Assembly: GCF_000142805.1 (NCBI RefSeq)
Contig: NC_013077.1
Location: 496,001-560,000 of the forward strand
Origin: Lachancea thermotolerans CBS 6340
Taxonomy: Eukaryota; Ascomycota; Saccharomycetes; Saccharomycetales; Saccharomycetaceae
Length of the DNA stretch: 64,000 bases
Direction: 5' to 3'
Shown here: one piece after another, positions 39,163 to 47,129 of the stretch
How the letters are laid out: each line of letters opens with the position of its first letter
Position numbering within the stretch: the stretch's first letter is position 1
The notes under the pieces: generated by a model
Database searches by the model: none
Told to the model about the DNA's origin: nothing
The model's input: only the letters and a program-made list of their open reading frames with translations
Position numbers and translations under genes: made by a program

Positions 39163-39170
39163 CTCATCGC
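39163..39170 (-). promoter_or_regulatory. PAC element between PWP2 and MPP6
   Basis: CTCATCGC (GCGATGAG on the minus strand) is an exact PAC box in the 242-bp divergent promoter of two RNA-processing genes, 49 bp from the PWP2 ATG. Confidence 0.6.
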
Positions 39171-39356
39171 ATCGATTTTCTAGTCATCTTTGACAAGAAA
39201 ATTTGCATGGAAGAGAGCTCCGTGTACAGCGATCGGTACGCTGAAGAAAACAGTTAGCTGTAGTGAGCATCAGCTCCTGCGAAAGCTCATCGGCCGACGA
39301 TAACGGACAGGCGAGGGCGTATCCTCCAAATTGATAGAAGCGCTTGATTCATTCCA

Positions 39357-39836
39357 ATGTCAAAAGAAGTGAGCGGCAAGCTCTCGAGCCGCGTCATGAA
39401 CATGAAGTTCATGAAGCAAGCGGACCAAGCAGAGGAGATTGAACAAGAGAAGCAGAAAGTGCAGCATCATGTGGATACCAGTGAATGGGCATTGAGTGGA
39501 GGAGAAGAATTCAAGTCCCGGCTGCGGCCACAACTTCGAACGGCTGGTACCACGGAAATTATGGAACAGACCCAGTCCGCCCCGGTAGTTGGAAGGCGGA
39601 AGTTTGGTTCGCAGGCCAAGACAGAACCTGAGGGCACCACTGAACCTGGTCTAGATGAACTTTGGGAGAACCAAAAGGGCAAAAAGCGCAAGGCTGGGGA
39701 GGCGGCCGGAGAAAAGGACGAGAAGGAAACAGATCAGAGTGAAGATGAGGAAGAAGAAGCGCCGGCTAAACGCTTCAAGTCACAGCAGGAGAAAACAGAC
39801 AAAAGGGAGCGCAAGTCTTCGAAGCGCAAGAACTGA
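39357..39836 (+). CDS. MPP6: Nuclear exosome cofactor Mpp6
   Basis: Mpp6 binds the nuclear exosome with Rrp6 and helps recruit the Mtr4 helicase for 5.8S and cryptic-transcript processing. The 159-residue protein has the conserved N-terminus LSSRVMNMKFMKQAD, which is the family signature, and a middle segment SEWALS. The C-terminus is Lys/Glu rich and ends RKSSKRKN. Its S. cerevisiae counterpart is YNR024W, just past SNF12. Confidence 0.93.
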   Translation: MSKEVSGKLSSRVMNMKFMKQADQAEEIEQEKQKVQHHVDTSEWALSGGEEFKSRLRPQLRTAGTTEIMEQTQSAPVVGRRKFGSQAKTEPEGTTEPGLDELWENQKGKKRKAGEAAGEKDEKETDQSEDEEEEAPAKRFKSQQEKTDKRERKSSKRKN

Positions 39837-39959
39837 AAGGATGCAGGACGCGCGTGCTGGCTGGCGCGATGCGCGCAGTGCCTGTATAATTAGTGTAACA
39901 TAGGAGGAACCGCATATATCTCAATACCGAATGTCCGCTCACCGGCACACTCTAATAGC

Positions 39960-40772
39960 TCATTTTTTCTTCTTTCCCGCCTTTGAGGCGTCCGCGAAAG
40001 ACCCTCGCAGCACGGCCTCGCGCGCAGTGGAGTTGATGTGCTTAAAGCGGTCAGGCCCTATGTGGGTACCCGTGAACCACCGCGCCACACCGACTACCAC
40101 GTCCCAGGCATCCATGAGGGTCAGAAGGTGTAGGAGACGGCCGCCGGCGGCGGTTTCACCATCGTCCTCACAGTCCTGGTAGGTAACGCTGCCCTCGCCG
40201 CGGATGCGCCACGCGGTCATGACGTGCTGGCACTTGCTGACTTTGGGGTCCATTCGCAGCTGATCGAGCTTCAAGCACGCGTCCTCTTCACTCGATGCGT
40301 GCGCCGCGAACGCTATGAATGTGGAGCCGCGGTCAACCACGGGATCGCTTTGGAACCAAGTAACGTCGAGCGCGGCGGCGCTGACTTCGAGCTGCAGCGA
40401 CTCGAGCTGTTGCTGCAGGGCTGCATCAGCCTGCACGTCGCTTTCGCTCAAGAGCAAATCCTGGTCGCTGACCTGCGAGCAGGCCTCGGCGACTTCGGTG
40501 AGAAAGTCGAATATGCATACGTCCTGCTTCCAGATGTCCTCCATGACGCCCTCGAATTGATCTCGCAGCGCTTTGGGGTCGTGCGCGCCGTTGACTTGGA
40601 GCACCTGTGGCGCCGACTGCGTCGGGTACCCGGTGGGGAAGGATAGATGGACGCTGATGGCCTCGTGCTCGGGAATCTTTATGACACATTGGGTCTCTGA
40701 CAGCCGCTCCATGAAGTCGGGATAGATGGCGTCTATGGCCTCGAGCTCCTGCTGCAGCTCCTCTTGGGACAT
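39960..40772 (-). CDS. YIH1: Gcn1-binding translation regulator Yih1 (IMPACT family)
   Basis: Yih1 binds Gcn1 and monomeric actin and blocks Gcn2 activation, dampening the amino-acid starvation response. The ATG at 40772 gives 270 residues (258 in S. cerevisiae), starting MSQEELQQELEAIDAIYP, the opening of the RWD domain (about 1-115). The IMPACT/UPF0029 domain follows (STFIAFAAHASSEEDA, then DDGETAAGGRLLHLL). The frame stays open 82 codons upstream but has no ATG, so that part was left out. It converges with MPP6. Confidence 0.94.
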   Translation of the reverse strand: MSQEELQQELEAIDAIYPDFMERLSETQCVIKIPEHEAISVHLSFPTGYPTQSAPQVLQVNGAHDPKALRDQFEGVMEDIWKQDVCIFDFLTEVAEACSQVSDQDLLLSESDVQADAALQQQLESLQLEVSAAALDVTWFQSDPVVDRGSTFIAFAAHASSEEDACLKLDQLRMDPKVSKCQHVMTAWRIRGEGSVTYQDCEDDGETAAGGRLLHLLTLMDAWDVVVGVARWFTGTHIGPDRFKHINSTAREAVLRGSFADASKAGKKKK

Positions 40773-41041
40773 TAGGGGATGGGCGCGTGAACTAGGTGGT
40801 AGCGGCTTGGCGTGGGCGAGGCGAGGCGGACTTAACCAGTGGTGATGGCGAGAGCCAAAGTGAGCGGTTAGGACGATGTTTTCGTACGATGTGATCAATA
40901 TGTGAGAGCGGAGGGGTCTCCAGCCGAGAAAGGTGGGCGTTGGGGCGAGTGAGGTGGCGAGGGAGGTGCTGTAGAGAGGACGCGAGGGACGTCGGATGTA
41001 CGAGGAGCGCTTGGGCACGGCCGGATGCGCGGCAGCGCGGT

Positions 41042-41327
41042 CACGTGAGGGGCCCGCGGGCGATCGTCGTAGTAAGCGATGCTAGTCTAGCACGTGACTA
41101 GAGATTGTTGGCCGCCGAAGCCACGTGACTAACACGCTCACAGTGTACGGAATTCCCATGACAGATACACATAAACGGCACACCTCGCAGGTGACGCCCC
41201 ACACGTGATAGCATAGCTCACAGGAGACGACTCGCACGTGATATACCGTTCACATGAAGCGCTCACTGCGTACGCGCTCCTGTCCCACCCACGTGACACT
41301 CCTCCCACATGACACTCCCTCCACGTG
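41042..41327. promoter_or_regulatory. Cluster of seven CACGTGA E-boxes
   Basis: CACGTG occurs near 41042, 41091, 41122, 41202, 41235, 41290 and 41322, each followed by A, with two CACATG variants at 41251 and 41306. CACGTGA is the Cbf1 half-consensus (RTCACRTG); Pho4, Tye7 and Ino2/4 read related cores. Seven copies in 290 bp is far above chance. Confidence 0.75.
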
Positions 41328-41437
41328 ACCCCCTCTCGCCCGAACCGCCCGAACCGTAGTGCCGCCCCGTCCGCAGCCCACCCGCTTCCGCGCCAAGAGA
41401 AGAATGCCCCTGCCCGTCGTTTGCGCCTCCTGGCCCG

Positions 41438-41500
41438 CTTGCGCTCACCGCTTGCGCTCACCATTGCGCTCACCACTTGCTCTCACCACTTGCTCTCGCT
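41438..41500. repeat. Short tandem repeat, about five units of 12-13 bp
   Basis: Units of the form CTTGCGCTCACC(A) repeat in tandem with drift to CTTGCTCTCACCA. Looser TGCTCNCA copies continue to about 41690. Confidence 0.7.
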
Positions 41501-41757
41501 GTGCCCGAAATATGCTCACTGCGCGCCGGCCACGCGCACGCAACAACCGCTCGTTCACTGTCTCTCTCACGCCATCGGCCTCGTAAACCGTTAGTAGCCG
41601 GCCAGCCCTATACATTGCCCGCGCCGTCCCGCGTGCTCACAGCGTTCTCACAGCGTGCTCCCAGTGTGCTCACTCATCGCTGTTCACCACAAACTTACCC
41701 GCCGGGCGCCGGCTAAACTACACGCCTCCACGGCTTCTAGGCCGTTCGCCTGCCTGC

Positions 41758-41793
41758 TAACGCAGGTTACGCAGGTTACGCAGCTAACGCAGC
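41758..41793. repeat. Tandem repeat, four units of 9 bp
   Basis: TAACGCAGG, TTACGCAGG, TTACGCAGC and TAACGCAGC run head to tail. The unit contains ACGCAG. Confidence 0.8.
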
Positions 41794-41951
41794 GGCGCCG
41801 CACGCTTATTCTACTACAAGTTGCCGTTGTTCATACTGCGCACTACAGCCGAATATTACCCGCCTACCGCCCACTTCTTCTCCGTTGAGGCATTTTGTCA
41901 GCATTGCCCCCCCAGCTTCCGTTTGCGTCCCTCGTTCCACGCCCGCATTCC

Positions 41952-41959
41952 TATATAAG
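41952..41959 (+). promoter_or_regulatory. TATA box of the YCR061W-like gene
   Basis: TATATAAG, 185-192 bp before the start codon. It matches the strict TATAWAWR consensus. Confidence 0.5.
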
Positions 41960-42143
41960 CATCAGGGCCCACCGGGCCCGACACGACGCTCGAAAAGGGG
42001 CATCCTCACACAACCGCCGAGCAAGCAGCATCTTACGTGTTGTTTTTGTGTTTTTTGCTGTTAGTCAGGCACGTTCCGGAGTTTGCGGAGAAGCCAGCGG
42101 GATTAATCGAAAAGGGGAAAAACATAAATAGGCGTCGTACACA

Positions 42144-43985
42144 ATGAGACGCTCACTAATCATGGCGGGTGCCGCGGCGGCTCTGGGGGTCGCCGTGCGG
42201 GGAGATATGGACATGGACATGGAGATGGGCATGGATGCGGGCGATTCCGCGGAGATAATGCCGATGGGCGGTGGAAGCGCCGCCAGCAAAACGGAAGCCG
42301 GAGCCGGCGGAAGCGCGGCCGCGAGCGCGCCGTCCGCGGTGCTGTCGGCCGTGCCGCACGAGCCGAAGCACGTGCACGGGCTGCCGATCCTGCAGACGCA
42401 GCTGACCGCGGCGGAGCGGCTGTACTGGGAGAACTACAACACGACGACGTTCTTCAACCTGCCGGAGGGCACGCGCGGCGCGGGGCTGGCGCGGTACCAC
42501 GCAGCGGCGGTGGCGCTGGCGACCGCGGCGGTGTACCCTGCGTCGCTCGTTCTGTACGGCGCGCGGCAGTGCTCTGCTCGCTGCGCACGGCTGTACGTGG
42601 CGGTGGTCGTGGCGAACGGCGCGCTGCTGTTCTCCGCGATGGCCGCGCTGCTGGCGCTGCGCGGGCACAACCCGGTGCCGTACCCGGGCAACGCGTACGC
42701 GAAGACGTGCTACGTGGTCGCGGTGCTGTGCGCGGTGCAGACGCTCGCGGCGGTGGCGCGGTTCTGGACACACGACCGGCACGTGACCTCGGTCGCGGGC
42801 GACGGCGGGCTCGCGCCCGCCGACGCCGAACGCTTTGAGCTCGTCGCCGCGGACCGCCACCACTCGCACTCGTCGGACGGCTCCGAGCTCTCGGCCGCGC
42901 TGTCGCACCAGCACAAGCCCGAGCCCGAGAGCGAGCCCACGCTGGAGTTTGACGCGGAGCGCGCACTCGACCTCGAGGCGCACCGCCGCGCGCTGTCGTT
43001 CCACACGGACGCCGACTCGCGCCTCGCGAGGGTCGCGGGCCTCGTCCAGTCGCTCACCACCTGGCCGCTGCTGTACATGCTCATGATCCACTGCGTCATC
43101 GGCCTCGCGGTCGGCAACCTCTTCGGCGAGGGCCTCCGTGTGTTCAACCTTTTGGCGCACTGGATCAAGGGCGGTGTATTTGTGCTGCTGGGCATGCTGT
43201 CGCTCGCGCGGTACTCGGGCTATGGGGCCGGTCGCGGCTGGGCGTGGAACCGCAGCATCGTGCGCGTCCACCCCACCAGCGCTGTCAACAATCTGCGGCG
43301 CATGATCCTGCCCTACGGCTCAGTCATCACCATGGAGTACATCGAGTCCTTCCTCATCTTCTTCTACGGTTCCACTAACGTGTTTCTGGAGCACCTCTCT
43401 AATACCGACGGCCAATGGCACGCCAAGGACCTGCAGCACGTCTCGATCGCATTCATGTACATCGGCTGCGGCCTGTGCGGGCTCATTACGGAGTACAAGC
43501 TGTCGGACTGGCGCCGCAAGCACGCGACTTCAGACCCCGGCGAGTGCCAGACCTCGGACTCTAACGTCACAGGCACGCCTGGCTACACTCCTAATCCGTT
43601 CCCTGCCTTTACCATCTTCTGGACTGGTATTCTGATGTCGCAGCACGCCCAGGCGTCGGCCGTCTCGACCGCCATCCACGTCCAATGGGGGCTGCTTCTG
43701 TCCTACGGGTCCTTTTTCCGTCTGCTGACCTTTTTCATGCTCATTTGGAAACCAAACACGGACTCGAAACCTTCCAGGCCCTTCACAGAGCTTGTCACAT
43801 CATTTTGTCTGCTCTGTGGCGGCTTGATTTTTATGGAGTCCACCGATCAAGTGGTTGAGGCCCTGGAGTACCGCGGCCTCACCAGTATGTTCACCTTCAA
43901 CCTGAGCGTGGGTTTTACCACCCTCTTCATGGCCTGGGAGATGATTCTATTTATGTGGGGAGATTGGTTGCACCAGCGCGCCTAA
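42144..43985 (+). CDS. Polytopic membrane protein of the Ytp1/YCR061W family
   Basis: The 613-residue protein matches uncharacterised S. cerevisiae YCR061W (631 residues), itself a relative of Ytp1. It starts with a signal peptide (MRRSLIMAGAAAALGVAVRG). A Met/Asp-rich stretch of M-D-M-D-M type follows directly. A membrane region covers about residues 110-210, then a His/Ser-rich hydrophilic loop (DRHHSHSSDGSEL) and an acidic stretch, then about six further spans from residue 300 onward (LYMLMIHCVIGLAVGNLF; VTSFCLLCGGLIFMESTDQ). The first two-thirds of the gene is extremely GC-rich at third codon positions; the last third is ordinary. The opposite strand is therefore open for 371 codons (42156-43271), which is a composition effect. 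Function is unknown; a metal link is speculation. Confidence 0.88.
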   Translation: MRRSLIMAGAAAALGVAVRGDMDMDMEMGMDAGDSAEIMPMGGGSAASKTEAGAGGSAAASAPSAVLSAVPHEPKHVHGLPILQTQLTAAERLYWENYNTTTFFNLPEGTRGAGLARYHAAAVALATAAVYPASLVLYGARQCSARCARLYVAVVVANGALLFSAMAALLALRGHNPVPYPGNAYAKTCYVVAVLCAVQTLAAVARFWTHDRHVTSVAGDGGLAPADAERFELVAADRHHSHSSDGSELSAALSHQHKPEPESEPTLEFDAERALDLEAHRRALSFHTDADSRLARVAGLVQSLTTWPLLYMLMIHCVIGLAVGNLFGEGLRVFNLLAHWIKGGVFVLLGMLSLARYSGYGAGRGWAWNRSIVRVHPTSAVNNLRRMILPYGSVITMEYIESFLIFFYGSTNVFLEHLSNTDGQWHAKDLQHVSIAFMYIGCGLCGLITEYKLSDWRRKHATSDPGECQTSDSNVTGTPGYTPNPFPAFTIFWTGILMSQHAQASAVSTAIHVQWGLLLSYGSFFRLLTFFMLIWKPNTDSKPSRPFTELVTSFCLLCGGLIFMESTDQVVEALEYRGLTSMFTFNLSVGFTTLFMAWEMILFMWGDWLHQRA

Positions 43986-44881
43986 GTTCACGATAAAAAA
44001 AAAATTACAGAAACGAAGACCGCAGCCTCCGAGCTGTACAAACGTAATCACTTCAATAATGCGTCATGCCAAACTACCTTAAAAGTCAGCCGGGCAATAG
44101 CTTTTGCACCGGCCACTTTAACATCCTAATGCTATCAACTTATATATATCATTTCAATGCACGGAACACACAAAAAAACAGGTATTTTTGCAAATGAAAG
44201 GCGGATTCGTTCGCCTTTCTGCCGCACCAGGGGGTATACTGACTGCCACGCAGCCTGCTTGCAGAAGGTGTATTTGCCAGTTTGCTAAGCACCTGGTGCG
44301 AGTAATCAAATGCCCACAGAAGTCTCAATCTGTTGTCAAAGTCGTCAAGAGCTCGTAAATAAATCAAAGGGTTATTAGTTTCGTGAATTTAGTGGTCTCG
44401 CTTCGAAAATTATGCCGGCTTAGATACGCAATAGCATAGAATGTTTCTTACGTTGGTAGCGGGTTGTGAAGTCCGCCTTCTGGATATGCAACTAGCAGTC
44501 CCAAATAATCACTTTCTCTTTAATTGACGCCATTCTAGGGTTTTTTTTATATGCGGTAGGGTACGAAATAATCACAGTAACATACAGTGATAAAGACAGC
44601 CAGATCTCATTGAGGCCCACAGTCAAATACCTTTCGGCAGCTAACTGGCTTACTGAATGCATGCTTTGTCAGCTGGGTCCTATCAAGAGCTGTGAACTTG
44701 CCAAGCTGTGCACTTTATATTTGGCCTAATCGAATATGCGAGTATATGCGTGCCACTTTCTTTCTTGGCAGATTGCCTCGATCAGAAAAACAGTATAAGA
44801 ACCTGTAAAATCAGGCTTCATGGCTTTAGAAAATACAATGGCTATTCGTAAGGGACTTACAGGGGCAACGGTAGAGATATC
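43986..44881. other. 896-bp spacer upstream of LOT6-like gene
   Basis: It is AT-rich, with A and T runs near 43993-44005 and 44541-44549 and a TATATATA stretch at about 44142. No credible ORF or RNA gene was seen. Confidence 0.5.
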
Positions 44882-45502
44882 ATGCTAATTGGAGTAATCA
44901 TCGGAAGTACTCGAAGCCCAAGGGTTTGCCCTCAAATCGCCCAGTTTATTTTGGATACCATCGAACGTTCCAAATCCTATCAGGAGCTGAGCGAAAAGCC
45001 ATTGCTTAAAATCATCGACATTGCTGACTGGAATCTGCCATTGTACGACGAGTCCAACGTTCCCTCCCAGATCAAGCGCAGTGAAGACTACGACCACGAG
45101 CACACAAAGCTTTGGAGCCTGGAAATTCAAAAATATAACGGCTTCATATTCGTGACTCCGCAGTACAACTGGGGCTATCCAGCTGCTCTAAAAAACGCCA
45201 TTGACTATCTGTTTAATGAATGGAAAGGCAAATCAGCCGCAATAGTCACTTACGGTGGCCATGGGGGAACCAAGTGCAATGAACAATTGGCCGTTGTCCT
45301 TGAAGGACTTCGCATGATCCCAACCCAAAGCAGAGTCTTGCTCTCATTCCCGGACCGCGATACACTTTACGCTGCAGCCTCAGGAAAAGATTTAGGTCTT
45401 TCCAGTAATCCTAGCGGAGACCTTTGGACCACGGAAAAGACGCAGATTGAAGCGACTTTCAACGAGCTTTTTGAGTCGATAGTTAAAACACAAGATCTCT
45501 AG
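44882..45502 (+). CDS. LOT6: NAD(P)H:quinone / FMN reductase, Lot6 type
   Basis: The 206-residue flavodoxin-like protein (191 in S. cerevisiae Lot6) has the phosphate loop IIGSTRSPRVCPQIA at the N-terminus and the FMN/active-site segment TPQYNWGYPAALKNAID. SYGGHGG-type binding text is present as TYGGHGGTKCNEQL. Lot6 reduces quinones and flavins and is linked to the 20S proteasome in S. cerevisiae. There LOT6 lies on chromosome XII, so this copy is out of the chromosome III/XIV pattern. The C-terminal quarter differs from Lot6, so it may be a paralogue. Confidence 0.85.
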   Translation: MLIGVIIGSTRSPRVCPQIAQFILDTIERSKSYQELSEKPLLKIIDIADWNLPLYDESNVPSQIKRSEDYDHEHTKLWSLEIQKYNGFIFVTPQYNWGYPAALKNAIDYLFNEWKGKSAAIVTYGGHGGTKCNEQLAVVLEGLRMIPTQSRVLLSFPDRDTLYAAASGKDLGLSSNPSGDLWTTEKTQIEATFNELFESIVKTQDL

Positions 45503-46322
45503 GAGCTTGAGTTTCAAGCGTTCACGAATTGTTGGAAAGGTTCGTGTCAAATTTTTTTTGTCGCGTCCTGTGAGGTGTTTCTATAGAACAGTGAGCACAC
45601 ATCGAAAGCTTCTGCGGTCTCAGGGAAATATGTGCTAAAACAGAGGAAACGGCTGAAACAATAGGATAATAGCGAATGATCTTTCATCAATACTCCATTT
45701 ATTGACCTTTTATTTAGTGTTGAATTTGCCAAGTGATCTTATCGACTCAGTAGCATAAACGACATAACAAAACACCCTCCACAGTGGCTCTGTTCAAAAT
45801 AATGGTTAAAGCGCTTATTTGAAGCCGGGGTGTCGGACAGCCCGATTCAGTTTCAGCCATACGTTTTATATCCCTCCGTTTCACTAGTATCTCATTAATG
45901 GCACTATGGCCGAGTGGTTAAGGCGAAAGACTCGAACTAAATTTGAGAGATCTTTTGGGCTCTGCCCGCGCTGGTTCAAATCCTGCTGGTGTCGTTATAT
46001 TTTTGAAGTTTTTGTCGTTACTTTAAGTTACCTCAGCATCACTCTTTCACCTACTGAACTGTCTAAAAAAAGACCAAAACAAGCCCATAAAGGTTCATGT
46101 AAGCCCTTGAGATGCAAAGAACCAAAAACGCAAGGGATCCCACCTCAACACCCCTGCTAAAAGAGTGTGGCACGCCTATGTTGTTTGGGTCGTTATTCAC
46201 GAGATGTGAGTATTTTCCTTGTAGGTAATACTACAAACTTGACGCTTATGTCTCTCTCCTTTCTGTCCTGAGATCCCAAGTCACCTCTCTTTTTAACCTC
46301 GAACACCCTCGTAGCCTGCATC
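45503..46322. other. 820-bp spacer holding the tRNA gene
   Basis: Apart from tRNA-Ser at 45900-45994, no gene was recognised. A T-run follows the tRNA at a short distance (TTATATTTTTG near 45995), suitable for polymerase III termination. Confidence 0.55.
45900..45994 (+). tRNA. SUP61: tRNA-Ser(CGA) with 13-nt intron
   Basis: The 95-nt gene folds as a type II tRNA. The acceptor stem GGCACTA pairs with TGGTGTC, with discriminator G at 45994. Box A reads TGGCCGAGTGG and box B GGTTCAAATCC. The anticodon CGA lies at 45933-45935, followed by A37 at 45936 and an intron at 45937-45949; the mature length is 82 nt with a long variable arm. It decodes UCG. In S. cerevisiae the sole UCG-reading tRNA gene, SUP61, also has an intron and also lies between YCR061W and BUD31, so this is its counterpart. 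Confidence 0.97.
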
Positions 46323-46790
46323 ATGCCTAGAATTAAAACAAAGAACACGAAGGCTACACCGGCGGGATTTGACAAAATCAAGCCAACGCTCATCGACTTC
46401 GACATCCAACTGAAAGAGCTTCAGGATGACAAAGCCTCCAGGCTAGCCGCCAATGCAGACCAGGGAGCCTGGAAGGTATTCCAACTGTCCCACGAGCGAA
46501 CTCGCTATGTCTACGACCTGTATTACAAGCGCAAGGCCATCTCTAAAGAACTTTATGAGTGGCTTCTCCGCGAGAAATACGCCGACAAGATGCTCATTGC
46601 TAAGTGGAAGAAAAAAGGCTACGAAAAGCTCTGCTGCCTCCGCTGCATACAGACTTCCGAAACGGCTCAAGGAAACACTTGCATCTGCAGAGTCCCGCGT
46701 GCCACCCTCGAGAAGAATAGCAAAGACGGCGTCGTTACCTTCACGCGCTGCGTCCACTGTGGATGTAGCGGCTGTGCCAGCACAGATTAA
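46323..46790 (+). CDS. BUD31: Spliceosome protein Bud31
   Basis: Bud31 is part of the SF3b/NineTeen-related core and of the activated spliceosome. The 155-residue protein (157 in S. cerevisiae) starts MPRIKTKNTKATPAGFDKIK. The G10 family domain is complete: TRYVYDLYYKRKAISKELYE, then nine cysteines that bind three zinc ions (CCLRCIQ, NTCICRVP, CVHCGCSGC). HCM1 follows, as in S. cerevisiae. Confidence 0.96.
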   Translation: MPRIKTKNTKATPAGFDKIKPTLIDFDIQLKELQDDKASRLAANADQGAWKVFQLSHERTRYVYDLYYKRKAISKELYEWLLREKYADKMLIAKWKKKGYEKLCCLRCIQTSETAQGNTCICRVPRATLEKNSKDGVVTFTRCVHCGCSGCASTD

Positions 46791-47129
46791 ACGACATTGG
46801 CAAATGCATTAATCTAGACCCGTGCGTCTATGGAGATTTAACTTGCATGCCATCGCGTGGGCGCGTTTCGGGATTTTCCATCGTACTGGAGTATACAACG
46901 CGAAAACGCGAAAAAGCTTAAAAGATACACGATATAACGCGACACCTAGAATTGGTCCCCCGAGATACCGCACGCGATATATATGGACTAAGTCGCGAAG
47001 CTCTCCGGCGGAACCCGAGTACATCGGTAGGTTCCTCGTGTCAGATCCTCTCGAGGAAGTTTTAACCAAAGAGCTCATATCGCGCAAATTAGTCGATACC
47101 CGTTTTTCTTTCTGCCAGCGCATACACAG
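46791..47129. other. HCM1 promoter region
   Basis: The 339-bp segment is rich in CGCG: tandem CGCGAAA boxes at 46899-46913, plus ACGCG or CGCG cores near 46860, 46937, 46970 and 47080. ORF-like stretches are composition artefacts. Confidence 0.55.
46899..46913 (+). promoter_or_regulatory. Tandem CGCGAAA (SBF/MBF-type) sites upstream of HCM1
   Basis: CGCGAAA occurs at 46899-46905 and 46907-46913, each preceded by A so that ACGCG (MCB core) overlaps the SCB-type CRCGAAA. The sites lie about 220 bp before the ATG. HCM1 is a known late-G1 MBF/SBF target in S. cerevisiae. Confidence 0.6.

Larger units (their letters stand above)
40773..42143. other. 1.37-kb GC-rich divergent spacer between YIH1 and the YCR061W-like gene
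   Basis: It contains seven CACGTGA boxes (41042-41328), a 13-bp tandem repeat (41438-41500), a 9-bp tandem repeat (41758-41793) and a TATATAAG box (41952-41959). TAH1, which separates YIH1 and YCR061W in S. cerevisiae, is not seen. Open frames here lack starts and conserved features. Confidence 0.65.

Noticed and set aside
40773-41018. 82-codon in-frame, Ser/Arg/Leu-rich extension of YIH1 without ATG
   Set aside because: Yih1 is cytosolic and has a clear ATG at 40772 matching the family start. The upstream stretch is open because the region is GC-rich, and I know no precedent for a longer form.
42156-43271. 371-codon open frame antisense to the YCR061W-like gene
   Set aside because: It is Arg/His rich, has no family features, and lies exactly where third codon positions of the sense gene are almost all G/C, which removes antisense stops.
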